Virus record (IMG/VR): IMGVR_UViG_3300042319_001418 | Span: 1 to 37,605 of that record | From: a virus | Strand: one strand, 5' to 3' | Length of the DNA stretch: 37,605 bases | Shown here: positions 1-6,843 of the stretch, one piece after another | Position numbering within the stretch: the stretch's first letter is position 1 | Layout of the letters: each line of letters begins with the position of its first letter | Notes under the pieces: generated by a model | Told to the model about the DNA's origin: nothing | The model's database searches: none | What the model saw: only the letters and a program-made list of their open reading frames with translations | Program-made: the position numbers and the translations under genes

Positions 1-19
1 AGTTGATAAGTACTGTTGC

Positions 20-394
20 CTAGAAGGCAAAGAACTGGGGATTTATTTCAATTGCCACAGGCGACACTGGCTTGTAGCCCTGATGAGCAATCACTTTGTT
101 GCTGTCTACAGGTTTGCGACCAGGTCCCAGACTCCAGGTGATGTGATACACACTGCCATCAGGCCTGCTGGTGCTGCCATCAATCATGAGCACCAGTGCC
201 TGAACACCCATGAGGTCATCCACAGTGCCCACAACTTGAGCTTGTGTGGCTGTGGGCAGGGGATATTTGTCATCCACGCCAAACTTCAGTGTGCAGTGGT
301 GTGCAATCACTCGTTCATAAACAGGAGGGAACAGTTCCAGCAGTTTGTCCCTAGTTTGTTCATCCAGGCTCCAGCCCACATATCCTTTAGTCAT
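20..394 (-). CDS. 2H-phosphoesterase-like protein
   Basis: This 124-residue protein carries two H-x-T motifs about 50 residues apart, His33-Cys34-Thr35 and His84-Ile85-Thr86, each in a beta-strand-like context. That pair is the signature of the 2H phosphoesterase superfamily (LigT/CPDase-like), whose members open 2',3'-cyclic phosphates or hydrolyse related RNA or nucleotide phosphodiesters. The length is short for LigT, which is near 175 residues, but fits small phage 2H proteins. The ATG at 394 follows GGAG, and the gene overlaps the upstream gene by 8 nt, so the two are probably translationally coupled. The substrate cannot be read from the sequence. Family assignment rests on the two motifs alone. 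Confidence 0.65.
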   Translation of the reverse strand: MTKGYVGWSLDEQTRDKLLELFPPVYERVIAHHCTLKFGVDDKYPLPTATQAQVVGTVDDLMGVQALVLMIDGSTSRPDGSVYHITWSLGPGRKPVDSNKVIAHQGYKPVSPVAIEINPQFFAF

Positions 395-1091
395 TTGCTA
401 CTCCATATTTTTTCAGCTCACGATGATTGAGCTGGCGCTTGGTGGCACAATACACAGGATCTCCCCACGCATGTGTTCGGGTGGTGAGGTTGTAGGTGCT
501 GTTCTCACCAGCACGGCTCACAGTGGCTTCCAGGATCATATCATAGGCGGTTCCGCCCTCAGTGATCTCATAAACCTTGCCAGTGATCTTGTCCACACGG
601 CTAACCTTGATTACGGGCGGAATAGGTTTCACTTCCACCACATACCAGATGCCTTCCTTTTTGCGCAGTTGTGTGCTGTCAGGCAAGGTGCGCTGGTGGG
701 CCAGTCGTGCAGCCTTTTGTTCCTGCTCATAGGTGCGCCACCTGTTTATCCAGGGTCTGTAGTGAGGGTTCACCTCCAGCCTGCCAGTTTCAGGATGCAC
801 ATAAAACCGTCTGCTGGTGTGCTCCAACAGCCTCACACCATAGCTGGTGATGTAAACTTCACCATCACGCATGAGAGTGTGGATTTCCACAAAATCATGG
901 AGATGATCTCTCACATGCTGTTGTACAGGATTGTCAGCCCGGAGATTTTCGCTGATTTCGCTGTAGACATCGTTCCAAAACTTGCCCACGCGGCTGTTGA
1001 GAAACCTCAACAGAGGTGCCAGATTTTCGTTTAGTTGCTTTTCCACATGTTGGGAGACATAAGGCTTTCTCATGCCCTCTTTGCTGAGCAT
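387..1091 (-). CDS. conserved phage/bacterial protein of unknown function
   Basis: I do not recognise a function. The 234-residue protein is soluble-looking. It has an N-terminal charged helical half rich in HVRDHLHDF-like segments, a central segment with R-x-F-Y-V-x-P, and a basic C-terminus containing KRQLNHRELKKYG. No signal peptide or membrane segment is visible. The arrangement of a W-N-D-V-Y segment followed by VRDH recalls a conserved hypothetical family seen in diverse bacteria, but this is recollection, not a search result. The start at 1091 lies 5 nt after the upstream stop; a second ATG six codons in, preceded by AAAGAGG, is an alternative start. Confidence 0.7.
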   Translation of the reverse strand: MLSKEGMRKPYVSQHVEKQLNENLAPLLRFLNSRVGKFWNDVYSEISENLRADNPVQQHVRDHLHDFVEIHTLMRDGEVYITSYGVRLLEHTSRRFYVHPETGRLEVNPHYRPWINRWRTYEQEQKAARLAHQRTLPDSTQLRKKEGIWYVVEVKPIPPVIKVSRVDKITGKVYEITEGGTAYDMILEATVSRAGENSTYNLTTRTHAWGDPVYCATKRQLNHRELKKYGVAND

Positions 1092-1095
1092 GTAG

Positions 1096-1344
1096 TCAGG
1101 ATCCTGGGCACGACCAGGGCGAGGGCAGCATATCTTTCAACTTTTCTAGTTTTCCCTCTATGTCTTCTACAAGATCCATAGCCATGTTTATTTGGATTTC
1201 CAATTTTTGGCCAGGATCCATTTTGGAAAACTTGGGTATAACAACATCTCGACCAGGCTTGTTGTTGCTGGCTTTGCTAGATGGTGCTTTGGAGCCTGGT
1301 TTTGTTGGATTGAGAATTGGAAGTGGTTTGGGACCTTTGGCCAT
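1096..1344 (-). CDS. small basic protein, unknown function
   Basis: This 82-residue protein has no recognised domain. Its first 40 residues are rich in Pro, Lys and Ser and look disordered. The second half (residues 45-72) is an amphipathic helix that may form a short coiled coil. It sits between the ADP-ribosyltransferase-like gene upstream and the 234-residue gene downstream, with 4 nt before the next start. No clear Shine-Dalgarno sequence precedes the ATG at 1344. It is accepted as a gene because it fills the gap in a close-packed minus-strand run. Confidence 0.5.
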   Translation of the reverse strand: MAKGPKPLPILNPTKPGSKAPSSKASNNKPGRDVVIPKFSKMDPGQKLEIQINMAMDLVEDIEGKLEKLKDMLPSPWSCPGS

Positions 1345-1399
1345 GAGACTACACCATGATTTATGCTATGTTGCAGTTATTTACCAAATAATCAGCTGG

Positions 1400-2290
1400 T
1401 TAGTCTAGTTCCCAGTATTCATGGGCCAATGAGCCATATTTTTCCCGGTTGAGTGCATAATACAAGCCATGTATATACACTTCCAGTTCATCCTCCATGG
1501 CCACAGCTAAATTTGTATTTGTGGGCTCATATTTGTCCACAAATGCCTCATGCGACATATAATCTCTTATATTGGGATTGACTAATTCATCAGGAATTAC
1601 TATAGCACTATTGCTGTCTTGTACCAATTGCAGTTGGCGTGCTATATGTGTGATCACTGTGATCCTCGCCATAGCTTCCAAAGATTGAACAATCTCTTTG
1701 CGGTTATTGGGCAGAGTATTGTATAGATCAGTTGTCTGAAATTGCTTGATCCATTCAGCCACTTTGGCTCTGTAAATATTTGTTTTGTTCTGATCTACGC
1801 CCACATCCTCAGGGAACACCAGGGTAACATCATGTTTATTAGTGTATGTGAATGAACTTTTGCCATAGATGGGGAATATCAGATAAATTTTGTTGCCAAA
1901 TTGTTCTGCTAGCCTATCATCTGTTGTGGCAAAGATGCTGTTGCTGCGCAGTGCAGTCATGCCACTTTTGCGTAACATGTCATCAAACAATTGTGCAGCT
2001 TCTTTGTTGCTGTCTTTGGGTTTCCTAGCCAACCAACTCCTGCCCAAAAAGGCATCTGGGCCCGTGCCGCCTCGCAACAGGAATTGGTTGGTTTCCTGCA
2101 CAACACGGATGTATTCAGCACAATCTTCGCTGATTTTCTGGAATAGGTTTTTAGTGCTGCCTGTGATTCTTATGGTTTGTTTGCTGCCAGGCTCTAGAGT
2201 ATCTGGTTTTAACTTGGCAAGTGATATGGGGTTATTTTTGGGTTTACCAACATTATCAACATCTTCACACAGCAAATCTCTGGCTTTCAT
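1400..2290 (-). CDS. ADP-ribosyltransferase-like protein A with capsid-targeting-like N-terminus
   Basis: This is a paralog of the genes at 10597-11595 and 11643-12638. Shared landmarks are an L-L/Y-R-G strand (Arg73 here), an R-K-P-K-D-S segment, L-R-S-N-S-I-F-A-T-T (about 114-123) followed by an I-F-P strand. Arg, then an F-x-T-T strand, then a late Glu is the layout of R-S-E class ADP-ribosyltransferases. At the late position this copy has Leu276 in HGLYYAL, where the paralogs have Glu in GEYWA, so the catalytic Glu seems lost. The start is set at 2290, not the upstream ATG at 2314: it has GGGAG 8 nt before it and aligns MKARDLLCE with the paralog N-termini. A CTAAATA motif at 2314-2321 may be its late promoter. 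The fold assignment is an inference. Confidence 0.65.
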   Translation of the reverse strand: MKARDLLCEDVDNVGKPKNNPISLAKLKPDTLEPGSKQTIRITGSTKNLFQKISEDCAEYIRVVQETNQFLLRGGTGPDAFLGRSWLARKPKDSNKEAAQLFDDMLRKSGMTALRSNSIFATTDDRLAEQFGNKIYLIFPIYGKSSFTYTNKHDVTLVFPEDVGVDQNKTNIYRAKVAEWIKQFQTTDLYNTLPNNRKEIVQSLEAMARITVITHIARQLQLVQDSNSAIVIPDELVNPNIRDYMSHEAFVDKYEPTNTNLAVAMEDELEVYIHGLYYALNREKYGSLAHEYWELD

Positions 2291-2316
2291 ATATGCAACT
2301 CCCGGGCTGCACATAT

Positions 2317-2562
2317 TTAGGTGTAGGTTAGTTGCCAGGCCATCTGTTGTGACTGATTGGGAAACTGTATGTGTATTATTTGTTGATCATACCTGATTTC
2401 AGCATGTGCTCCCCAGTGGGAATTCAAGAACTGATTGACATACTTCCAATTTGTATGTTCCAAATTGTTGATCATGTTGATCCAAGCATGGGTATAATGA
2501 GATTGACGGTCATGCAACTCATGGAAAGTAACAGTTATGTTGTAGGGCAAGTTGTCGGGCAC
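2317..2562 (-). CDS. small protein of unknown function
   Basis: The 81-residue product is not recognised. It is polar and aromatic, with several His, Trp and Tyr residues, and has no signal peptide or membrane segment. The GTG start overlaps the TAG stop of the upstream gene by one base (TAGTG), which argues for coupled translation within the chain of small genes from 3260 down to 1400. The late-promoter-like motif of the next gene lies at this gene's end. Confidence 0.55.
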   Translation of the reverse strand: MPDNLPYNITVTFHELHDRQSHYTHAWINMINNLEHTNWKYVNQFLNSHWGAHAEIRYDQQIIHIQFPNQSQQMAWQLTYT

Positions 2563-2789
2563 TAGTGATCCTCATAAATTCCGCACAGGCCCAGTTCTTG
2601 CAGTTTTTCCACAGTCATACCAGGCAGCGTGTATTTACAACTTACCCCACCTGGACCTTTCATATAAACATCAAATGGATCCACTTCTTGTGGTGGACCC
2701 ATCAGGAAGATTTTGCCTGGGTCCTTGTCATGATACTCCATGAGTAGTATCCATGCTGACTCTAGGGTACAATTGGTTCGCCATGTCAT
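2562..2789 (-). CDS. small protein of unknown function
   Basis: This 75-residue protein is unrecognised. It contains a P-P-Q-E-V-D-P segment and several Gly/Pro turns, and looks like a compact soluble protein. Its ATG overlaps the stop of the 38-residue gene just upstream (ATGA), and its own TAG overlaps the GTG of the next gene. These overlaps on both sides are the main support for it being real. Confidence 0.6.
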   Translation of the reverse strand: MTWRTNCTLESAWILLMEYHDKDPGKIFLMGPPQEVDPFDVYMKGPGGVSCKYTLPGMTVEKLQELGLCGIYEDH

Positions 2790-2902
2790 TTGTTATAGCC
2801 TGTAAACAACTGCATCCAATTGTTGATGTTTTTGTTCATGCTGTCCCACAAATAGCGGCTGTTGACTGTTACTGTTTGTTTGACAACAGTTATATTTGGC
2901 AT
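2786..2902 (-). CDS. 38-residue small protein, unknown function
   Basis: A very short reading frame starts with ATG at 2902, one base after the TAA stop of the 118-residue gene upstream. It ends in a TGA that overlaps the ATG of the next gene (ATGA). The product begins MPNITVVKQTVTVNSRY and ends NWMQLFTGYNK. Stop-start junctions on both sides fit the packing style seen elsewhere in the window (7501/7498, 8010/8007, 16955/16952, 24486/24483, 26084/26081). The function is unknown, and the call rests on packing and protein-like composition only. Confidence 0.5.
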   Translation of the reverse strand: MPNITVVKQTVTVNSRYLWDSMNKNINNWMQLFTGYNK

Positions 2903-2903
2903 G

Positions 2904-3260
2904 TTATTCATGCTGCCAGGCATCCTGAGATTGTGTTTGCAGCTTGTGAATGATCCAATCCAGGGTCATGATCTTGGTAAGCTGGCCCAGTCTGGGACCA
3001 TCCTCCTGATGCAGGATCATCTGGTAGAGCACTCTGAACCACCAACGCAGCTCTGAGAGAAAGTGCAGCTTGCCAGCCTCATAGAACACACTCTGAATCT
3101 CTTCTTCAGTGTTGTCATCACACATGTGATCCAGTTGAGATACCAACTGGTTGATACACTCACGCAAGAGCATGCTGCGAGCACGGATATCATCCAGCGG
3201 CATATCTTCAGGAACCAAGCCACGCACATACAAAAATGCAGCCAACGGATCACTTGTCAC
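2904..3260 (-). CDS. helical protein of unknown function
   Basis: The 118-residue product is predicted to be almost entirely alpha-helical, acidic in the middle and aromatic towards the end (a SELRWWFRVLYQ segment). No domain is recognised. The start is GTG, supported by AGGAA seven bases upstream. It is the first gene after the palindrome and TTGACA/TATAGT elements at 3275-3318 and probably heads the run of small genes below it. Confidence 0.65.
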   Translation of the reverse strand: MTSDPLAAFLYVRGLVPEDMPLDDIRARSMLLRECINQLVSQLDHMCDDNTEEEIQSVFYEAGKLHFLSELRWWFRVLYQMILHQEDGPRLGQLTKIMTLDWIIHKLQTQSQDAWQHE

Positions 3261-3274
3261 AACACAATTCCTAT

Positions 3275-3318
3275 ACTATATCACAAGTGAGCATATAGCT
3301 TATGCTCACTTGTGTCAA
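3275..3318 (-). promoter_or_regulatory. TTGACA and TATAGT boxes separated by a palindrome
   Basis: On the minus strand TTGACA (3313-3318) is followed 32 bp later by TATAGT (3275-3280). The interval is filled by a perfect inverted repeat with 14-bp arms (3282-3295 and 3301-3314) and a 5-nt loop. The hairpin lies just downstream of the membrane protein gene and could be its terminator, although no U-run follows. An alternative -10 (TATGCT) lies 17 bp from TTGACA, inside the palindrome. The same 32-bp arrangement recurs at 6492-6535. Confidence 0.55.
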
Positions 3319-3323
3319 GCTGT

Positions 3324-3767
3324 TTAGGGCTTGCCCGTTTGAGTAGAGGTGGTTTGCTTCTTGATCTCACGTGTTTCTTTTTCCATCCAGGCAGTGAGCA
3401 GCTCGATGCCAGGATCAACCACTGAGTTCACCCTGGGATGGTTGAGAACCTTCTCACCCATTTCGCTGGCAGTAATCAACAGCACTGTCTGACGGGTGGG
3501 TGTGATTGAGGCAATACTGCCTGCCAAAACAAACAACCCTGTGAATCCCCAAAACCAACGCCAAGCTTTGGTGCGCATGCTCCTGCGGAAGACCAGGTCA
3601 TCCCCCTTGAGCTTATCGCTAAATCTATCAGTTTCATCGTGCATTACCAGCCAAACAACCATACACACCACGGCCAGGATGCCAAACATCACAGCAAGAA
3701 ACGTGAGGAAATTGCCCACACTGCCTGTGACACCTGCCAGATAGATCAAAAAGCTGAGACTGTTCAT
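3324..3767 (-). CDS. small inner-membrane protein of phage type
   Basis: This 147-residue protein has two adjoining N-terminal membrane segments (about residues 5-24 and 26-42), a short charged loop, and a third hydrophobic segment (about 71-92). A soluble tail ends in a Lys/Thr-rich stretch. The tail contains a conserved-looking T-A-S-E-M-G-E motif followed by a helix with L-x-A-W-M. I recall similar three-helix proteins with an A-S-E-x-G-E motif in many large myoviruses, all of unknown function. The ATG at 3767 follows GGAAGA. A good TTGACT-N16-TATTAT promoter lies just upstream. Membrane topology is inferred from hydrophobicity by eye. Confidence 0.75.
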   Translation of the reverse strand: MNSLSFLIYLAGVTGSVGNFLTFLAVMFGILAVVCMVVWLVMHDETDRFSDKLKGDDLVFRRSMRTKAWRWFWGFTGLFVLAGSIASITPTRQTVLLITASEMGEKVLNHPRVNSVVDPGIELLTAWMEKETREIKKQTTSTQTGKP

Positions 3768-3808
3768 AACTATGTCTTCCTATATTGAGATAAACTGTTT
3801 ATGAGTGC

Positions 3809-3836
3809 ATAATAGCAAAATTCACTATTAAGTCAA
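3809..3836 (-). promoter_or_regulatory. sigma70-type early promoter
   Basis: TTGACT (3831-3836) and TATTAT (3809-3814) are separated by 16 bp, with TGC just before the -10 box (extended -10 type). It drives the membrane protein gene starting at 3767. An in-frame TGA lies within the -35 box, as also seen at the purN stop near 23905. Confidence 0.7.
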
Positions 3837-3901
3837 TAAGTGTGCAGTTCGCGGATCTGAACCATCCCAACTGCTCTAAACGCTTGAAAGGAGCATTCAG
3901 C

Positions 3902-4798
3902 ATGATATATTATATAATATATGAAACTACCAATCAAATCAATGGAAAAAAATATAGAGGCGCACATGTCTGTGAAGACCTAAATTATGGGTACCTAGGC
4001 AGTGGTACTAACCTCAAACAGGCTATGCGCAAATATGGCAAGCATCAATTCTCCAGAGAAATAATATACATGGCCTTTGATTATGATGCTATGTGGGCAG
4101 CAGAGGCTATATTTGTAGATCAAGACTGGATTAGTAGGCCAGACGTATACAATATAAGTTTGGGCGGAAGAGGATCCAGAGGATTTCAACGTCAGATAAC
4201 AGATGAACAGCGCCAACAAAGGTCTCTTGAAGCCAAAGCCAGATGGTTAAGACCAGATTATAGACAAAAGAATTGTGCATCACAAAGGAGGAAGGCACCT
4301 CCTTCTCCTGAGGCAAGGCTCATCTTGAGCCTTGCCGGCAAGGGTATTGCCAACAGCACAGAACATAATGAGAACATCTCAAAAGGGCTTAAACAATTGT
4401 TCACCAATCCGGATGCACGATTGAAGAGAAGTGAACAGTCAACCAAATGCAATGCAAGGCCGGAAGTAAGGCACAAAATTGCGCAAGCTTTGACGGGGAT
4501 AAAAAGAAGTGACGCAACAAGACAGAAGAGTAGATCAGCAGCTCAAAAGAGAGTTCAAAATCCCGAATACCTGGAGGCACAACGTATATCACAAACCAAG
4601 AGGTGGCAAGAATGTCCTGCCACCTGGTGGAACAATGGAATCAAAAACATCCGTAGTGTGGATAAACCAGGAGAGGAGTTTCAACCAGGTCGCATATCCT
4701 TTGGTACTTGGTGGACTAACGGTCAAAAAAGTGTCATGAGTATAGAATGTCCGGGAGATGGTTGGTCTCCCGGACGCAGGATAAACAAGGGTATTTGA
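3902..4798 (+). CDS. GIY-YIG homing endonuclease (free-standing)
   Basis: The N-terminus reads Y-Y-I-I-Y, ten residues, then K-K-Y-R-G-A-H and G-Y-L-G-S-G-T. This is a GIY-YIG nuclease core of the Y-I-Y/Y-R-G variety common in phage Seg-like enzymes. A long basic linker follows with NUMOD-like segments (KRSEQSTK and SDATRQKSR type). The protein ends with two copies of W-W-x-N-G-x-K ... C/K-P-G-x-G/E-x-x-P-G-R, a DNA-binding tail also present in the HNH enzyme at 13976. The start at 3902 has AAAGGAG eight bases upstream. Its last 65 bases overlap the 3' end of the AAA+ gene on the other strand. It should cleave a specific site in phages that lack it and spread by repair. Family assignment is firm; target site unknown. 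Confidence 0.85.
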   Translation: MIYYIIYETTNQINGKKYRGAHVCEDLNYGYLGSGTNLKQAMRKYGKHQFSREIIYMAFDYDAMWAAEAIFVDQDWISRPDVYNISLGGRGSRGFQRQITDEQRQQRSLEAKARWLRPDYRQKNCASQRRKAPPSPEARLILSLAGKGIANSTEHNENISKGLKQLFTNPDARLKRSEQSTKCNARPEVRHKIAQALTGIKRSDATRQKSRSAAQKRVQNPEYLEAQRISQTKRWQECPATWWNNGIKNIRSVDKPGEEFQPGRISFGTWWTNGQKSVMSIECPGDGWSPGRRINKGI

Positions 4799-6458
4799 TG
4801 TCTTCCAAAAACTGAGCACTCATGAGTAATACTTGTTCAAGGTGTTCAGTGGAGACTTCCACTCCCTGACTCTTGGCCAAGCTTCGAGCCAGTCTGATGG
4901 AATTCTTAATTTGCCGCCCATTAATCTCATGAACGCACAGTTTGTCCACATCAATATTTGTGGGCATACCAGATGCTGAGAGTAGGTTCTGCCATACCTG
5001 ACGTCGGTTAAGAGGTGTCAACTTGTCGTATTTGAGCGCAACACTGATTCTGCTATAAAATGCAGGATCAAATTCAGTAACCCGGTTTGTGGTGAGGAAC
5101 ATCACATCCTGATGGTATTCAGTCAACCTCAAAAATACACTGACGCAACTGTTGCGCATAATATCACCATGTCCGCGCTTCTCCAGGAAGATGTCAGCCT
5201 CGTCGATGAGGATCACAGCATTCCAGATCTGAGCCACATCCAGGATCTGACGCAGGCTCTTCTCCAGCTGAGCAGTGTCTGTGCCCAGCTCGCCTACTGC
5301 CACGCTGTAGAGCGGACGCTGGAGCAGTTCGCTCACACTTTCTGCTGTGAGGGTCTTGCCCACACCAGGATCACCATGCAACAGGAAGATGCAACCACCG
5401 CCCTTGCCGCTGATGATATCGCTGAACCCGCCACTGTTGTCTTCCACCAGGGCACGGATCATGGCCTTCTTCTCAGGATCCATCACCAGCTGATCATATG
5501 CCTCCGTGCGGAACTCAATGTCAGTTATGTCACTCACTGCAAAACGTCCCCACTGCTTGGCCATGAAGCTGAAGCCCTGAACGTAAGGGTCAGTCATCCA
5601 CAGCTGATCTGCAGGAATGGTGGCCATGGTGTTGTTTTCGCTGTTGCGTCGCATGCGGCCACCATCCTGGAACTGATCGTAGGTGGTGAGGTCCACCATG
5701 ATGCGGCCAGTGGCACGCATGGGCGTCCAATACGACCACTTCTTGACATCCATGTGACCAGTGAACTGCTTGTAGTGGCTGCCCACTGCCAGCTTTTCAT
5801 ACGCTGCACCACGCTGGGCAAGCTCTCGCTTCTGTGCCTCGGTGATCAGTGTGATGTTGAGGCTGTTGATGTCCTTGACGCCCTTGAAGGCATCCACCTG
5901 AGCACTGTCACGAGCAATGCCAAACTTGTTGCCAGTGCAGGTGATGTATTCGTATTCCACTTCCAGGTAGGTGCCAAAAAAGCTGGAGCGATAGGTGACA
6001 TCACAGATGCGAGCACCCTGCAGATGATTGCCATGGATCACAATCTCCTTGCCAGGAGACAGCAGCATGCGCAGGCCTGCAAAGTTCAGCACACCACGGG
6101 TCACCATGTTGTTCACCTGCTCCAAGTACTGCTGATTTTCAGCGCGCACCAGGTTCACCAGGTCTCGCAGACCAGGAGTGCGACTGTTGTGTTGCAGCTC
6201 ATGTTCCAGACTGGAGAGCTCATAGAACAGATCTGCAATGCTCACAACAGGTTCGCGATCATACAGGTTGGGGATCTCACGAGTGCAATCTCGAAGAGCA
6301 GTAATCAATCGGTCGTTCTTGAGTTCAACCATCTTTTCACCACCATCTTCTGTGGTTACCAGATTGTAGGCGCGTGTAGCAGCGGTTTTGGCAGACTTGG
6401 CGGTCTTGGCAGACTTGATTTCCATGGGAACAGTCTCTAGTGTTACAGTCTTGGTCAC
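4734..6458 (-). CDS. AAA+ ATPase resembling fungal DUF7025-AAA proteins
   Basis: The C-terminal half is a complete AAA+ module: Walker A GDPGVGKT (362-369), Walker B VILIDEAD (415-422), a T-T-N-R sensor 1 (456-459), F-Y-S-R-I finger region (about 468-471) and G-R-Q-I-K sensor 2 (514-518). The module's wording (LGTD, S-V-F-L-R-L-T-E-Y, F-D-P-A-F) matches, as I recall it, fungal AAA proteins that carry an N-terminal DUF7025. Residues 130-260 here also resemble DUF7025 (E-Y-E-Y-I ... G-N-K-F-G, A-Q-R-G-A-A-Y-E-K-L). A remodelling or unfolding role is likely; the substrate is unknown. The GTG start has AAGGA upstream. The last ~21 residues are encoded antisense to the homing endonuclease and probably do not belong to the ancestral protein. 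Confidence 0.85.
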   Translation of the reverse strand: MTKTVTLETVPMEIKSAKTAKSAKTAATRAYNLVTTEDGGEKMVELKNDRLITALRDCTREIPNLYDREPVVSIADLFYELSSLEHELQHNSRTPGLRDLVNLVRAENQQYLEQVNNMVTRGVLNFAGLRMLLSPGKEIVIHGNHLQGARICDVTYRSSFFGTYLEVEYEYITCTGNKFGIARDSAQVDAFKGVKDINSLNITLITEAQKRELAQRGAAYEKLAVGSHYKQFTGHMDVKKWSYWTPMRATGRIMVDLTTYDQFQDGGRMRRNSENNTMATIPADQLWMTDPYVQGFSFMAKQWGRFAVSDITDIEFRTEAYDQLVMDPEKKAMIRALVEDNSGGFSDIISGKGGGCIFLLHGDPGVGKTLTAESVSELLQRPLYSVAVGELGTDTAQLEKSLRQILDVAQIWNAVILIDEADIFLEKRGHGDIMRNSCVSVFLRLTEYHQDVMFLTTNRVTEFDPAFYSRISVALKYDKLTPLNRRQVWQNLLSASGMPTNIDVDKLCVHEINGRQIKNSIRLARSLAKSQGVEVSTEHLEQVLLMSAQFLEDIKYPCLSCVRETNHLPDILYS

Positions 6459-6491
6459 TTTGTAGGTCCTTGTTGGATTGCTAATATGTGT

Positions 6492-6535
6492 ATGATAACA
6501 CCCAGCCTGGGTGACACCCAGGCTGGGTGTGTCAA
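6492..6535 (-). promoter_or_regulatory. terminator palindrome between TTGACA and TATCAT boxes
   Basis: A perfect inverted repeat with 16-bp arms (6498-6513 and 6515-6530, one central base) follows the small gene ending at 6542 and should end its transcript. TTGACA (6530-6535) and TATCAT (6492-6497) flank it on the minus strand, 32 bp apart. The TATCAT box lies upstream of the AAA+ gene starting at 6458 and may be its -10. No U-run follows the hairpin. Confidence 0.6.
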
Positions 6536-6541
6536 CAGTTT

Positions 6542-6790
6542 TTACTTGCCAAACTGAGAGTTGAGCAGTGCAGTATCTTCAGGACGGCTGCAGACACCCA
6601 GGCTGGTGCTGCTACCATGGGCCTCAAAATGCACTTCACCGTCTGTGTTCACAGTGATGTTGACAAATCCAGCACCCAGCACATGGCCCAGATTGGCAGC
6701 CATTTGAGCATGACTGACCCAGGTAGGGAACATCACGCATGTGTCTGCAAGATCAGTCTCATAGACAATATATTTGATCATTCTGTTCAT
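6542..6790 (-). CDS. small conserved phage protein, unknown function
   Basis: This 82-residue protein has a beta-rich, hydrophobic N-terminal half with a V-M-F-P ... S-H segment, then A-G-F-V-N-I-T-V-N. I recall small phage proteins with a K-Y-I-V-x-E ... F-P-x-x-x-x-H layout, but no function is known to me. The ATG at 6790 follows AAGGA by nine bases. A TTGACA-N16-TAGTAT promoter and a terminator-type palindrome bracket it, so it is probably transcribed alone. Confidence 0.65.
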   Translation of the reverse strand: MNRMIKYIVYETDLADTCVMFPTWVSHAQMAANLGHVLGAGFVNITVNTDGEVHFEAHGSSTSLGVCSRPEDTALLNSQFGK

Positions 6791-6804
6791 CTCAGTGGTT
6801 CCTT

Positions 6805-6843
6805 ATTGTGTGCTAATACTAGCACACAATCCCACTATGTCAA
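6805..6843 (-). promoter_or_regulatory. early promoter overlapped by a palindrome
   Basis: TTGACA (6838-6843) and TAGTAT (6816-6821) are 16 bp apart, with TGC before the -10 box. A perfect 11-bp inverted repeat with a 4-nt loop (6805-6815 and 6820-6830) covers the -10 box. It can be the terminator of the gene ending at 6840, an operator, or both. Confidence 0.6.

Noticed and set aside
3838-3901. A leftover AAA+ 3' end beyond the first endonuclease, as at creA and queD.
   Set aside because: Only a three-residue L-E-Q match could be found in one frame and none in the others; not enough to claim a third case of the duplicated end.
5112-6440. A 442-codon plus-strand open frame opposite the AAA+ gene.
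   Set aside because: The minus strand encodes a complete AAA+ protein with all motifs; the plus frame has no recognisable domain and a composition typical of an antisense shadow.
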